64,000 bases of DNA from Pseudomonadales bacterium (GTDB lineage: Bacteria > Pseudomonadota > Gammaproteobacteria > Pseudomonadales > Azotimanducaceae), in NCBI GenBank assembly GCA_022822135.1, contig JAJECH010000025.1, positions 62,001-126,000 on the forward strand. The letters are read 5' to 3'. Under the pieces are notes generated by a model. That model was not told the DNA's origin and ran no database searches. It saw only the letters and a program-made list of their open reading frames with translations. The stretch's first letter is position 1, and each line of letters begins with the position of its first letter. Position numbers and translations under genes: made by a program. Shown piece by piece: positions 34,373 through 42,998 of the stretch.

Positions 34373-36913
34373 GTGAATCCATTCCTCGTTCTCGTGGTCA
34401 CGACCTTCGCGATCGCATTTACGATTCCAATCGTGACCTACATTATTGGTCGCAAAACGGTCGACGCTGATAGAGACCCCGGGGACACAAGACGGTCACG
34501 TGCTCTACCGTTCATAGGCAACGGAACGATTCCACCCGAGCGAGACCGAGATGTCTCCGAGGACACACACACCTTTCCGGCTATCCTCAAACTGTTCTTC
34601 CGATCGTGGCCCTACATTCGAATCCAGTTATTTGGGCGTTGGTACTATGAAGGCAAAGGAACTTCCCAAGCGCTCGCGGATAGTGTCGAGAGCGATGGCT
34701 ACCACTATACGTATGCACCTATATTAATAACCGTAATTTCAGTCGCTGGGCCTTTATTTAACTGGGTTCCAGCGTCTCTTAGCTACCCCTTACCGTTCCT
34801 CTATACAGGCATCAGCCTAATTGTTCTAGCTCAGTGGGCGCTGATCATCTTTGAACGTGATCGGCGCTTGCAGACTGCTGTGGCGATCGCACTTGCGTTT
34901 CTCGTGTTTGTCGTCAACCTGCTCGCCGTGCTCGTGGTCGAAGGCGTCGCTGACAACTTTTGGGTAGGCGCAATCACGTTGTTTGTGCTTCTTGGTTGGG
35001 TTTTTCAGATTCGACGCACCACGCCGAATCAAGCGAAGCAATCACCAACATTTCTCGGCTTCACCTGGCGTTTTCGACTACACGCGCATCTGGCGTATTT
35101 CTATCTTCTTCTCGGGATTCAAGGATTCATCGAAATCCCAATGGGTTTGTTAATGGCTGACATGCTAAACCAATCCATCCTTCTAAGCGACCCATTAATG
35201 CCTTCGGTGGCTGAGTTTTTTGGTCGAGAGGACCTCGCTCGCGGAGTGGCCGAGTCACTGAGCATCGAAGAACGCCACCTCGTCAAGTGGTGGTACGTTA
35301 GTTTGATGATCGGCATGTGGCTCGTTATGCTGCCGTTCGAGATTACCCGACCGTACTATCACGTCTGGATCATGCAACGCATCAATCAAGACTTACGCTT
35401 GGCGTTGGTTGAACGTTGGCATCAATTGTCACTGAGCTACCACAGCGACCATCGCACTGGTGATTCCATTTATCGCATATACCAGGACAGCGCGCAGGTC
35501 ACAGCCGTCATAGGCCAACTGGTCACATGCTCAATTGGCGTGTGGCGATATATTCTCGCCGCCATTCTCGTTTCGTTCCTGAGCCCAACGATTGGATTGA
35601 TTGCCATCACGATCATCATCCCTGCGATCCTACTCGCACGCTGGGCAATGCCGCGTATGCGCACTCGCAGCCTGGTCTACCGCGCAGCGACAAGCGACAT
35701 CACCTCGCGAATCCAGGAGTCGTTCGCCGCCATTCGACTGATCAAGGCATACCGTGTAGAAGATCGCACCCAACGGGAAATGGAAGAAGACTCAGTCGTG
35801 GCTTTCAACGCCGCATTTCAGGTTCGGCTGATGATCGCGCTCGTGACCATTCTTATGTTCACCATCGCCGGTGGCATCCTGTTGACAGGAGAGTTCTTTA
35901 TGGCGGTGTACGCTAATCAGGGCAATGAAGCGTTCGCCAAAGAGTTGATTGCGGTTATCGGTCTCAGCTTCACGATATGGGTACTAGGCGCATTCAATTG
36001 GGGTCGCGATCAATTTCATACGACCACGAATAACGTCCGGCACGTCATGCGACAGTGGCTTGCGTCTCAAGATATGGCAATGGGGCTTCAACGGGTTTTT
36101 GATATTTTGGATATCGAGCCAGACATCGTCGACTCACCGACTGCGAAACCGTTAGAGCGTTTCGAGCACTCGATCGAATTCAGTGAAGTCGCATTTCAAT
36201 ACCAGGATGACCGTCCGGTGCTCAATAGTGTCAGCTTCGTTAGTACGCCTGGTTCTATCACCGCGATCGTAGGACCAACCGGCTCCGGTAAGAGCACGAT
36301 GATGGGTTTGCTACTACGTCTCTACGATCCATCCTCAGGATCGATCACCATCGACGGAAGAGATTTACGAGACTATTCGATAGAGAGTCTAAGAGCGAAG
36401 TCCGCGATTGCACTACAGGAGAATGTTCTGTTCGCGTTGTCGATTCGTGACAACATACGCTACGTCGCACCCGACGCGTCAGACCAGCAAGTCCAAACCG
36501 CGATCGAGGTTGCGTGCATGGACGACTACGTCAATAGCCTGCCTCAGGGTTTGGACACCATACTCGGCGACCGTGGAGGCAAACTGTCTACAGGTCAGCG
36601 CCAGCGATTGTCGATCGCCCGAGCCGTCGTGCGCGATACGCCAATTCTGATTTTGGACGAACCTACCGCCGCGTTAGATGCAGACACCGAGCATCGAGTC
36701 ATGACCAATCTCGCACAGTGGGGCGAGAAACGCGCGATCTTCCTGATCACACATCGTATTTCAACAATACGGCGTGCCAACAACATCCTATATCTCGACG
36801 AAGGGCGAATATTCGAAAACGGTGATCACGAGACGTTAATGCGGATTCCCAATGGTCGATATCGCACCTTCGTAGAAACAGAATCCGGATTGGCGGGAGC
36901 AGCCGCGACATGA
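34373..36913 (+). CDS. ABC exporter half-transporter, subtype A with N-terminal membrane extension (pair 3)
   Basis: An 846-residue A-subtype half-exporter, about 160-200 residues longer than its relatives. The additional N-terminal part has one helix at 1-25 and about four more between 105 and 235, before the ordinary transporter begins near 245. The coupling signature is TGDSIYRIYQDSAQV. ATPase motifs are Walker A GPTGSGKST (about 632), LSTGQRQR (about 737), LILDEPTAALD (about 757) and ITHR (about 791). The GTG start has GAGGG about 6 nt upstream. Its last four bases overlap the start of the B partner (ATGA). The extra helices resemble the TMD0 modules of some eukaryotic and bacterial exporters, which often dock accessory proteins. 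Confidence 0.85.
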   Translation: MNPFLVLVVTTFAIAFTIPIVTYIIGRKTVDADRDPGDTRRSRALPFIGNGTIPPERDRDVSEDTHTFPAILKLFFRSWPYIRIQLFGRWYYEGKGTSQALADSVESDGYHYTYAPILITVISVAGPLFNWVPASLSYPLPFLYTGISLIVLAQWALIIFERDRRLQTAVAIALAFLVFVVNLLAVLVVEGVADNFWVGAITLFVLLGWVFQIRRTTPNQAKQSPTFLGFTWRFRLHAHLAYFYLLLGIQGFIEIPMGLLMADMLNQSILLSDPLMPSVAEFFGREDLARGVAESLSIEERHLVKWWYVSLMIGMWLVMLPFEITRPYYHVWIMQRINQDLRLALVERWHQLSLSYHSDHRTGDSIYRIYQDSAQVTAVIGQLVTCSIGVWRYILAAILVSFLSPTIGLIAITIIIPAILLARWAMPRMRTRSLVYRAATSDITSRIQESFAAIRLIKAYRVEDRTQREMEEDSVVAFNAAFQVRLMIALVTILMFTIAGGILLTGEFFMAVYANQGNEAFAKELIAVIGLSFTIWVLGAFNWGRDQFHTTTNNVRHVMRQWLASQDMAMGLQRVFDILDIEPDIVDSPTAKPLERFEHSIEFSEVAFQYQDDRPVLNSVSFVSTPGSITAIVGPTGSGKSTMMGLLLRLYDPSSGSITIDGRDLRDYSIESLRAKSAIALQENVLFALSIRDNIRYVAPDASDQQVQTAIEVACMDDYVNSLPQGLDTILGDRGGKLSTGQRQRLSIARAVVRDTPILILDEPTAALDADTEHRVMTNLAQWGEKRAIFLITHRISTIRRANNILYLDEGRIFENGDHETLMRIPNGRYRTFVETESGLAGAAAT

Positions 36914-38955
36914 GTGAACAAGGCAACCCTGAGATTCGAAAACCGCGTGGATTCAATGTCGAAGCGGAGAGGGAACTGAGCAAGCGTGCCAGCATTCTGG
37001 ATACGGATTGGGATCTTGGCTTCAAAGAAACTGTCAAGGTGATCGCTCGTGGTTGGATGATCATCAATTACGTATGGGGTCGCTTCCTCATTAAGTGGAT
37101 ATTGCTCCTCGGTGCACTCATGTACCCGGTCTTTGTACTGCCGTGGGGCGCGAAGATCATCGTGGATCACGTTGTCCTGAATAAACCGATTACGAGTACC
37201 GATGGTTTTCCGATCTGGTTACACCCGTTGATCAACCACTTCATGACCGTCAGCTCGATGGAAATTCTGGTCACCCTCACATTGATCTCGGTTTTCCTGA
37301 TCATACTGGTCGGAGGCTATGCGCCCGGTGGGGCAAACGACACGACGGATGGTGGCATGATCGAAGGTCAAGATACTGCCACCAAGCAAGAAAATCTCAC
37401 CCATGGCGGGCATAGCTTTGCCGGCGGCATTTGGGGTTACTACGAATACAAGATGAACTCCAGGCTGACGCAAACTGTTAATCACATGGTTCGCGCCAAA
37501 CTGTTCGAGCGTATCAAGGCTATGCCAATGACGTTGCTCGACGATCAGCGCATTGGTGATTCCGTCTATCGCGTCATGTACGACGCGCCATCCATCAATC
37601 AGATTTTTTACGAAGTTATTAATCGCCCGACGTTATCCACCTGCGTATTCGTTGCTGCAATGTTTAACCTCGTGAGTGCGTATCAACACGTTGATGCGGT
37701 CATCTGGCTAACAGGCTCACTATTTCCCGCGTACTTTCTGATTTCGATCCCGTTCTCTCGTTTCGTTCGAAGACGACATCAGGCCAGTCGAGCCGCAGGC
37801 ACGATTGTGACTAGCACAATCGAGGAAGGCATGGACAACATGCTTGCAGTGCAGAGTCTCGGCGGAAATAAGAACGAAAGGCAAAGGTTTGGTTCGGACA
37901 GTTCAGAGTCCTTCCTGCGATTCCGAGGTACGGTTCTTCTCGACATCTTCATCGGTCGAAGCAAAGAGTTCGCGTTTCAGTTTATCTTTATCACGGTGTT
38001 TGTGGTCATTACCTCAAACATCATTGAAGGCTTCTTGTCACCTGGCGACTTTGCAGCGATCTTCTTCTATTTTTGGTGGATGCGCGGCCCTGCAGACAGC
38101 TTCGCGTCACTGTGGATCCATCTTCAGAGCTTCGTTGCCGGTATGCGCCGTGTGTTCGCGATCATGGATTTACCTCAAGAGCAAAACCTAGGTAACGAGG
38201 TATTACCTCCGATAGAGCAAGGTGTCGAGCTGCGAGGCGTAGGTCTACAGTATCCTGATGGGCGTCGCGCGCTAAACGAAGTCTCGCTAACGGCATCAAT
38301 CGGTCAGATCGTCGCGTTTGTAGGTCCGACTGGTGCCGGTAAAACGAGTCTTGCGTACTTATTACCGCGCTATCACGCTGCGACCGAAGGGCAAGTCCTA
38401 ATCGATGGACACGATGTCAACGATCTAGAACTCGCCAGTCTGAGAGATCAGATCACTTATGTATTCCAAGAAACGCAGTTGTTCTCCTTCTCGATTCTGG
38501 ACAACATCCGATACGGAAAACCAGAAGCAACATTGGACCAAGTGATTCGAGTTGCACAAATCGCCGGGATACATGACTTCATCGATGGCTTACCGGAGGG
38601 TTATGAGACCAAACTCGGCACCACCATGAGCAAGCTCTCGGTCGGTCAGAAACAGAGAATTTCGATCGCACGAGGTCTGCTCCGAGAATCAAAAATACTG
38701 ATTCTCGACGAACCCACGTCTGCTTTAGATCCTGAAACGGAACAGTACCTAGTGCAATCACTACATGAAGCAGCTAAGGACCGACTCGTGGTGATCATCG
38801 CACACCGACTTTCGACGATTCGGCAAGCTGACCACATTGTGTTCTTGGACCAAGGCGAACTGCTTGAACAAGGTAGTCACGATGATCTAATGGCATTGGA
38901 AGACGGTCAATATCGTCGCTTTGTCGAACTTCAGACAGTGACGACCAACGACTAA
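36910..38955 (+). CDS. ABC exporter half-transporter, subtype B (pair 3)
   Basis: A 681-residue B-subtype half-exporter that overlaps its A partner by 4 nt. Shared marks are an EGQDTATKQEN segment and LDDQRIGDSVYRVMYDAP in the coupling region; the FDDRIDT start motif is degenerate here. ATPase motifs are Walker A GPTGAGKTS (about 471), LSVGQKQR (about 575), LILDEPTSALD (about 595) and AHRLST (about 630). Tight translational coupling strongly supports an A/B heterodimer. It is convergent with the PNPOx-type gene, whose stop lies 13 nt away. Confidence 0.88.
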   Translation: MSEQGNPEIRKPRGFNVEAERELSKRASILDTDWDLGFKETVKVIARGWMIINYVWGRFLIKWILLLGALMYPVFVLPWGAKIIVDHVVLNKPITSTDGFPIWLHPLINHFMTVSSMEILVTLTLISVFLIILVGGYAPGGANDTTDGGMIEGQDTATKQENLTHGGHSFAGGIWGYYEYKMNSRLTQTVNHMVRAKLFERIKAMPMTLLDDQRIGDSVYRVMYDAPSINQIFYEVINRPTLSTCVFVAAMFNLVSAYQHVDAVIWLTGSLFPAYFLISIPFSRFVRRRHQASRAAGTIVTSTIEEGMDNMLAVQSLGGNKNERQRFGSDSSESFLRFRGTVLLDIFIGRSKEFAFQFIFITVFVVITSNIIEGFLSPGDFAAIFFYFWWMRGPADSFASLWIHLQSFVAGMRRVFAIMDLPQEQNLGNEVLPPIEQGVELRGVGLQYPDGRRALNEVSLTASIGQIVAFVGPTGAGKTSLAYLLPRYHAATEGQVLIDGHDVNDLELASLRDQITYVFQETQLFSFSILDNIRYGKPEATLDQVIRVAQIAGIHDFIDGLPEGYETKLGTTMSKLSVGQKQRISIARGLLRESKILILDEPTSALDPETEQYLVQSLHEAAKDRLVVIIAHRLSTIRQADHIVFLDQGELLEQGSHDDLMALEDGQYRRFVELQTVTTND

Positions 38956-38968
38956 TTGATTCGACCGA

Positions 38969-39544
38969 TTAAGGCACTAACCGCTGAATCTCCCAATCAG
39001 TCTCGCTTCGCTTGAATAGCTTGCGGTCATGCATTTGAGGGTCAGCACGAAGCTCGAGACGTTCCACTAAATCCGGTACGACAAATACACCCACGCCATT
39101 CGGCGGTCGTTTCCTCGGCGGAACCGTCGCCGCGAAGAGCGTTTCGAATGTATCGAAGTCCTCAATCACGGTGCTCTGCGGATGGCGTTCGTAAATCGAG
39201 TCCATCCGTTTTGATGCATCCGGTTTGAGTTGCCAATGTGACTCTATCACCGACCTCGAAATCTCCTCAAACCGCGCTTCGATGCGGTACTGCACTCCGA
39301 TACTTGGTAGAAAGATCAAAAGGGACCCACGATTCCCGTTCGTTATCACTTCAGCATGCTTAGCGCTCGTCCTGCTATAGAAAAGCGCGAGCCGATCATC
39401 GATCTCCCTCAACACCAACGTTCGAAGGGCGACGCGCCCCTTCCGATTCACGGTCCCCAGAACACACCGATCGACCATCGGGTCATTTGACTCTCGTGCG
39501 TCAGCACGGTCGCGCATGAGTAGCTCGATAGGGTCTGTTTTCAT
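38969..39544 (-). CDS. pyridoxamine 5'-phosphate oxidase (PdxH)-like flavoprotein
   Basis: A 191-residue FMN split-barrel protein. RTLVLREIDDRLALFYSRTSAKHAEV and a C-terminal DPQMHDRKLFKR...WEIQRLVP follow the PdxH pattern, in which the C-terminal R-x-HDR region binds pyridoxal phosphate. The PdxH reaction oxidises pyridoxine or pyridoxamine phosphate to PLP. It is shorter than E. coli PdxH (218) and has a diverged phosphate-binding loop (FEEISRSVIESHW), so a PdxH-related flavin protein of other function is possible. It overlaps the phosphatase gene upstream by 4 nt. Confidence 0.75.
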   Translation of the reverse strand: MKTDPIELLMRDRADARESNDPMVDRCVLGTVNRKGRVALRTLVLREIDDRLALFYSRTSAKHAEVITNGNRGSLLIFLPSIGVQYRIEARFEEISRSVIESHWQLKPDASKRMDSIYERHPQSTVIEDFDTFETLFAATVPPRKRPPNGVGVFVVPDLVERLELRADPQMHDRKLFKRSETDWEIQRLVP

Positions 39545-40047
39545 TTCGTCTTTGAACTCGGTTTCACAATCTGCTCAAGAGAGATCGGGATTTGATCGAA
39601 AAGACTGTCCCATTTGCCATTGAACACGAGCTCAGCCATACCTAGAGTTGGGAGCATAGGCACATCTGAATGGTGACTCAGTTCGATCACCAGATCACTC
39701 ACGGCACTATTGTGTCCGACGACCGCGAGACTGTGAACACCATTAAGTGAGAGATTTGCTGTCACGTTTAGGAGCGCAGAAGCTAATACGTCGCCATCAA
39801 ACGTGTACATTTCTTCGATCGGTAGCACTTCTCCACGAACAAACGCGTTTAAGAAATGCGCGGTCGTGTACGTACGTTTGGCATCGCTTGTCACGAAAAT
39901 CGCTGGAGGCGCTCGAACCGTCGCTAGAAACTGCCCCATCTCAACACATTGACGATATCCGCGATAAGCTAACTCCCGTTCGTGATCTATTCGATCACGT
40001 CCTCCCGCTTTCGCGTGTCGTATGAGCCAAAGATGATTCTCTGTCAC
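39541..40047 (-). CDS. SixA-like histidine phosphatase (phosphoglycerate mutase superfamily)
   Basis: About 168 residues. The catalytic histidine is in LWLIRHAKAG near the N-terminus, followed by SDAKRTYTTA and a second histidine in AVVGHNSAVSDL. The small size and absence of mutase insertions match SixA-type phosphohistidine phosphatases. The GTG at 40047 is preferred because GGGGG lies about 11 nt upstream; a TTG ten codons earlier is the alternative. The stop overlaps the PNPOx start by 4 nt, so the two are translationally coupled. It is divergent from the PhyH gene at 40227. Confidence 0.78.
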   Translation of the reverse strand: MTENHLWLIRHAKAGGRDRIDHERELAYRGYRQCVEMGQFLATVRAPPAIFVTSDAKRTYTTAHFLNAFVRGEVLPIEEMYTFDGDVLASALLNVTANLSLNGVHSLAVVGHNSAVSDLVIELSHHSDVPMLPTLGMAELVFNGKWDSLFDQIPISLEQIVKPSSKTK

Positions 40048-40226
40048 AACGATGAGAAGCCCCCGAATTTCTCTCAATCTTACGCGTAGAGGACGATTTC
40101 TACGGAGCGGTGTTGCCTCTCGATACCATTACGAGAGTTGATCTACGCGCTGCATGTATTGCATCCGGGTGGCGTGACGAATGCTCGTAACTCCCACCAT
40201 GCGCGCAATGCGTCCGGTATACAAAA

Positions 40227-41387
40227 ATGAAAACCCAGCACGATCCATCCTCGTCGGCATCCGGTGAATTACCGGTAGTTCCCGAATCGAGCGAATCACT
40301 CGATCGATTGCGACAGGAAAACGCGCAACTTCGCGCCGAAATTTCGCAGCTTCGCGCCCACCAGACTGAGACCAACGATGCGGCTTGGGACTCTGCAATG
40401 CAAGAAGGGATCGCGTACGCCGATGGTGTATCGAGAACGAGTTCCTTGTCCGCCGGTCGCCTTCTGAAGCAACTCAATGGCATCGCAAAGCAACGCCAGG
40501 AAGCCGGCTTAATCCGCAACAGTGACGAGTTTGACTACTTACCAAGACCTCAGTCAGACCAAGCAGCACTTGAAGCAGACTTTGTACGATGGGGGTACTG
40601 CTTGGTCAAGGACGCCATGTCCCCGAAGCAAATCAACGCGCAAGTCGAGCGCATGGTCGAACAAGCTGAAGCAGAGCGTCAGCTCGAATCAGCCATCATG
40701 ACCAGTAAGAAGTCCACAGCTCAGCTCGTCAACAACCTCGTTTTGAAAGGCCAGATTTTTCGAGACGCAGTTGAATTTAAACCATCCGCAGCACAAAACG
40801 GGGAACTGGTCGACCGTCTGCTCACCAAGATTATGGGTGAAGGCTTCGGATTAGGGTGCGCTCACGGTTCCATCGTGCATCAAGGGGGCGGATTGCAGGA
40901 GCTGCATGTGGACCAAGCCGGCTTCCCAATGCCTTACCCACCATTCCCGTTCGGTTCATTGATCATCTGGTGCTACACGGAGTTCAATCTCGAAAACGGT
41001 GCAACGTATCTAGTACCCGGGTCTCATCGAACAGCGGGCGGTGCGACGACTTTCCACGACGGCGCTGATTTAGTGCGCCTCGTTGAAGGCGAGCCGGGAC
41101 TAGTAGCGGTTTGCGCACCAGCTGGCACTTGCATCTTGACTGATACACGGATATTGCATGGCGGCGGACTTCGAACGGCGTCTGGCACCCGTTACGCGAT
41201 GCGGTGTCACTACAACCGATGGTTTGTGCGAGCGCTGCATGAGCAGGCCTCAGTGAACCATCACGTACCGGATAGCGTCTACGCACTGCTCTCTCCTCGC
41301 CTCAAACAGATGATGGGCATAGAGAGAAGCAATTCAACGCCGGTCGGCGAGCTGAGAAGCGAAGAAGCGAATAACGTGAACTCCTAG
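40227..41387 (+). CDS. PhyH family dioxygenase with N-terminal coiled coil
   Basis: A 386-residue protein. Residues 24-46 (LDRLRQENAQLRAEISQLR) form a heptad-type coiled coil, probably for dimerisation. The dioxygenase core begins near 112 and has H227-x-D229 (LHVDQAG), a ENGATYLVPGSHR segment, His311 (ILHGGG) and Arg322. PhyH proteins hydroxylate acyl-CoA or diverse natural products with Fe(II), O2 and 2-oxoglutarate. Sequence similarity to the other two PhyH proteins here is low outside the motifs, so they are unlikely to share a substrate. Confidence 0.84.
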   Translation: MKTQHDPSSSASGELPVVPESSESLDRLRQENAQLRAEISQLRAHQTETNDAAWDSAMQEGIAYADGVSRTSSLSAGRLLKQLNGIAKQRQEAGLIRNSDEFDYLPRPQSDQAALEADFVRWGYCLVKDAMSPKQINAQVERMVEQAEAERQLESAIMTSKKSTAQLVNNLVLKGQIFRDAVEFKPSAAQNGELVDRLLTKIMGEGFGLGCAHGSIVHQGGGLQELHVDQAGFPMPYPPFPFGSLIIWCYTEFNLENGATYLVPGSHRTAGGATTFHDGADLVRLVEGEPGLVAVCAPAGTCILTDTRILHGGGLRTASGTRYAMRCHYNRWFVRALHEQASVNHHVPDSVYALLSPRLKQMMGIERSNSTPVGELRSEEANNVNS

Positions 41388-41513
41388 CGATTCCACCCAA
41401 TCCGGCTCTATTCGCAGCTGTCCGAATTCTGAGCTTGGTCTAATTTGTATAGTTTGCGTCAGCACAACTGTCCAGCGCAGTTGTATCCCCTTCTTCAGTC
41501 GAGAGAATCCCTT

Positions 41514-42470
41514 ATGACCTCGGTACTTCGTAATTCAGTGTACGCCGTCCTATCCCTTGCAATCCTTCTCGTTGCATTACCCGCAAGCGCCCAAGATCTT
41601 TGGACGGCCGCCGCGGAAGGCGATACGAAGACGATGAAGCAGCTAATAAAAGATGGTCACGACGTTAATGCGCTTGATCCGAATCTAGGCTCTACAGCCT
41701 TGACCTTCGCGGTCCTTCAAAACCAACCCAAAGCGGTTCGTTTGTTGATCAAAAATGGCGCCGACGCGACAGCCGGTGCAATGGATGGCAACACCGCTTT
41801 ACACGCCGCAGTATTCCTTGGGTATGACAAGATCGTTAAGGAACTATTTCGCGCTGGCGCGGATCCTTTGAAGGCGAACAACCAAGGTCAAGTGCCCTCT
41901 GCAGTTGCCGGTACAGACTGGGCCACGACCCAAGCGATCGCCTCTATGTTGCAAGTAACAGTGAACGAAGAAGAAGTGACGACCGGTCGCGAAAAGGCAG
42001 TCGAGTTGATTGAAAAGCAGATCAACAAGCTCGCCAAATCCGATATCTGGCTCGCCGTTTACACCGGAAATGAACGATATGTGAAACGACTTGCTCGTAA
42101 GGTAGAGGATCTGAACGCAACGGACGAATCAGGGCAAACAACTCTCATAGGTGCAGCGGCAACATTTGGACATGCCGCTATCGTTGACATACTGGCTGAT
42201 GCCGGTGCAGATGTCAACGTACGAGGCGGCGACGGCGGAACGCCACTGCTTGTCGCGGCCTTCTTTGGCAGAGCGGATACCGTAAAGGTACTCCTGGACC
42301 ACGGCGCAGACAAATCAATCACTAACAATGACGGTACAACACCGCTCGTAGCTGCAAATGCAGACATGGCGTTGGTTGATTACATTGCTGGCTTACTAAA
42401 TCTTGAGCTAGACTATAACGCCGTCATTGAAGGTAAGAAAGCCGTCGCTTCCTTACTCTCCGCTAACTAA
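41514..42470 (+). CDS. secreted ankyrin-repeat protein
   Basis: About 318 residues with a Sec signal peptide (hydrophobic 10-22, cleavage expected after ASA at 26). At least five ankyrin repeats follow, in two blocks: TAAAEGDTKTMKQLIKDG, TALTFAVLQNQPKAVRLL and TALHAAVFLGYDKIVKEL, then after a charged linker GQTTLIGAAATFGHAAIV and GTPLLVAAFFGRADTV. This predicts a periplasmic protein-binding solenoid. The ATG at 41514 is chosen because it yields the signal peptide and has GAGAGAA upstream, while an earlier in-frame start would hide it. It overlaps the convergent gene by 4 nt. Confidence 0.85.
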   Translation: MTSVLRNSVYAVLSLAILLVALPASAQDLWTAAAEGDTKTMKQLIKDGHDVNALDPNLGSTALTFAVLQNQPKAVRLLIKNGADATAGAMDGNTALHAAVFLGYDKIVKELFRAGADPLKANNQGQVPSAVAGTDWATTQAIASMLQVTVNEEEVTTGREKAVELIEKQINKLAKSDIWLAVYTGNERYVKRLARKVEDLNATDESGQTTLIGAAATFGHAAIVDILADAGADVNVRGGDGGTPLLVAAFFGRADTVKVLLDHGADKSITNNDGTTPLVAANADMALVDYIAGLLNLELDYNAVIEGKKAVASLLSAN

Positions 42471-42898
42471 GCCGGCCGAAAATGCCGACGGCCGACCCAT
42501 AGTGCGACCGTCGGCACCAGCATGATTGCAAAGGCAACCAGTCCTGGTCCCCAGCCACCACCATTCGGAGATATCAGGTTCCAAACCAACATCGCGACCG
42601 CAATTTGAGCTACGTAAAGCGCGGCTAACGGGTGCATCCACCGACTCATCCGCCAGAAACCCCATGCTCCCGCACCATATATCAACCAATGAAAAGGCGC
42701 GGTAGCCTTTGCCCACCAACCCGTTAGTGAAAAGCCAAACCAAACTTCAACGTCTTCTGCCACTGGTTTGAAAAAAATGTCGAAGGGCATGTAGACGAAG
42801 GTCATATAGAGGCAGAACCCCCACATTAGGTTCATCCAAATCGGCCGTTTTCGCCATTCGTCGAGTAATGCACTTGCCATGCTGCGTTGATGATCCAC
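42467..42898 (-). CDS. small integral membrane protein, unknown function
   Basis: A 143-residue protein with about four hydrophobic helices (near 21-42, 54-80, 86-108 and 115-136) and many tryptophans. No family is recognised. Met7 is a possible alternative start. It is convergent with the ankyrin gene with a 4-nt stop overlap and divergent from the thiolase-like gene. Confidence 0.6.
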   Translation of the reverse strand: MDHQRSMASALLDEWRKRPIWMNLMWGFCLYMTFVYMPFDIFFKPVAEDVEVWFGFSLTGWWAKATAPFHWLIYGAGAWGFWRMSRWMHPLAALYVAQIAVAMLVWNLISPNGGGWGPGLVAFAIMLVPTVALWVGRRHFRPA

Positions 42899-42998
42899 TT
42901 TCTAAAAATCGAGCTCGTGCCGGAAATGCTATTAGTACCGCCGACGCTAAACAACGCACTTCGTACACTTCGCAGCGCAACCACATTGGAAATACGCG

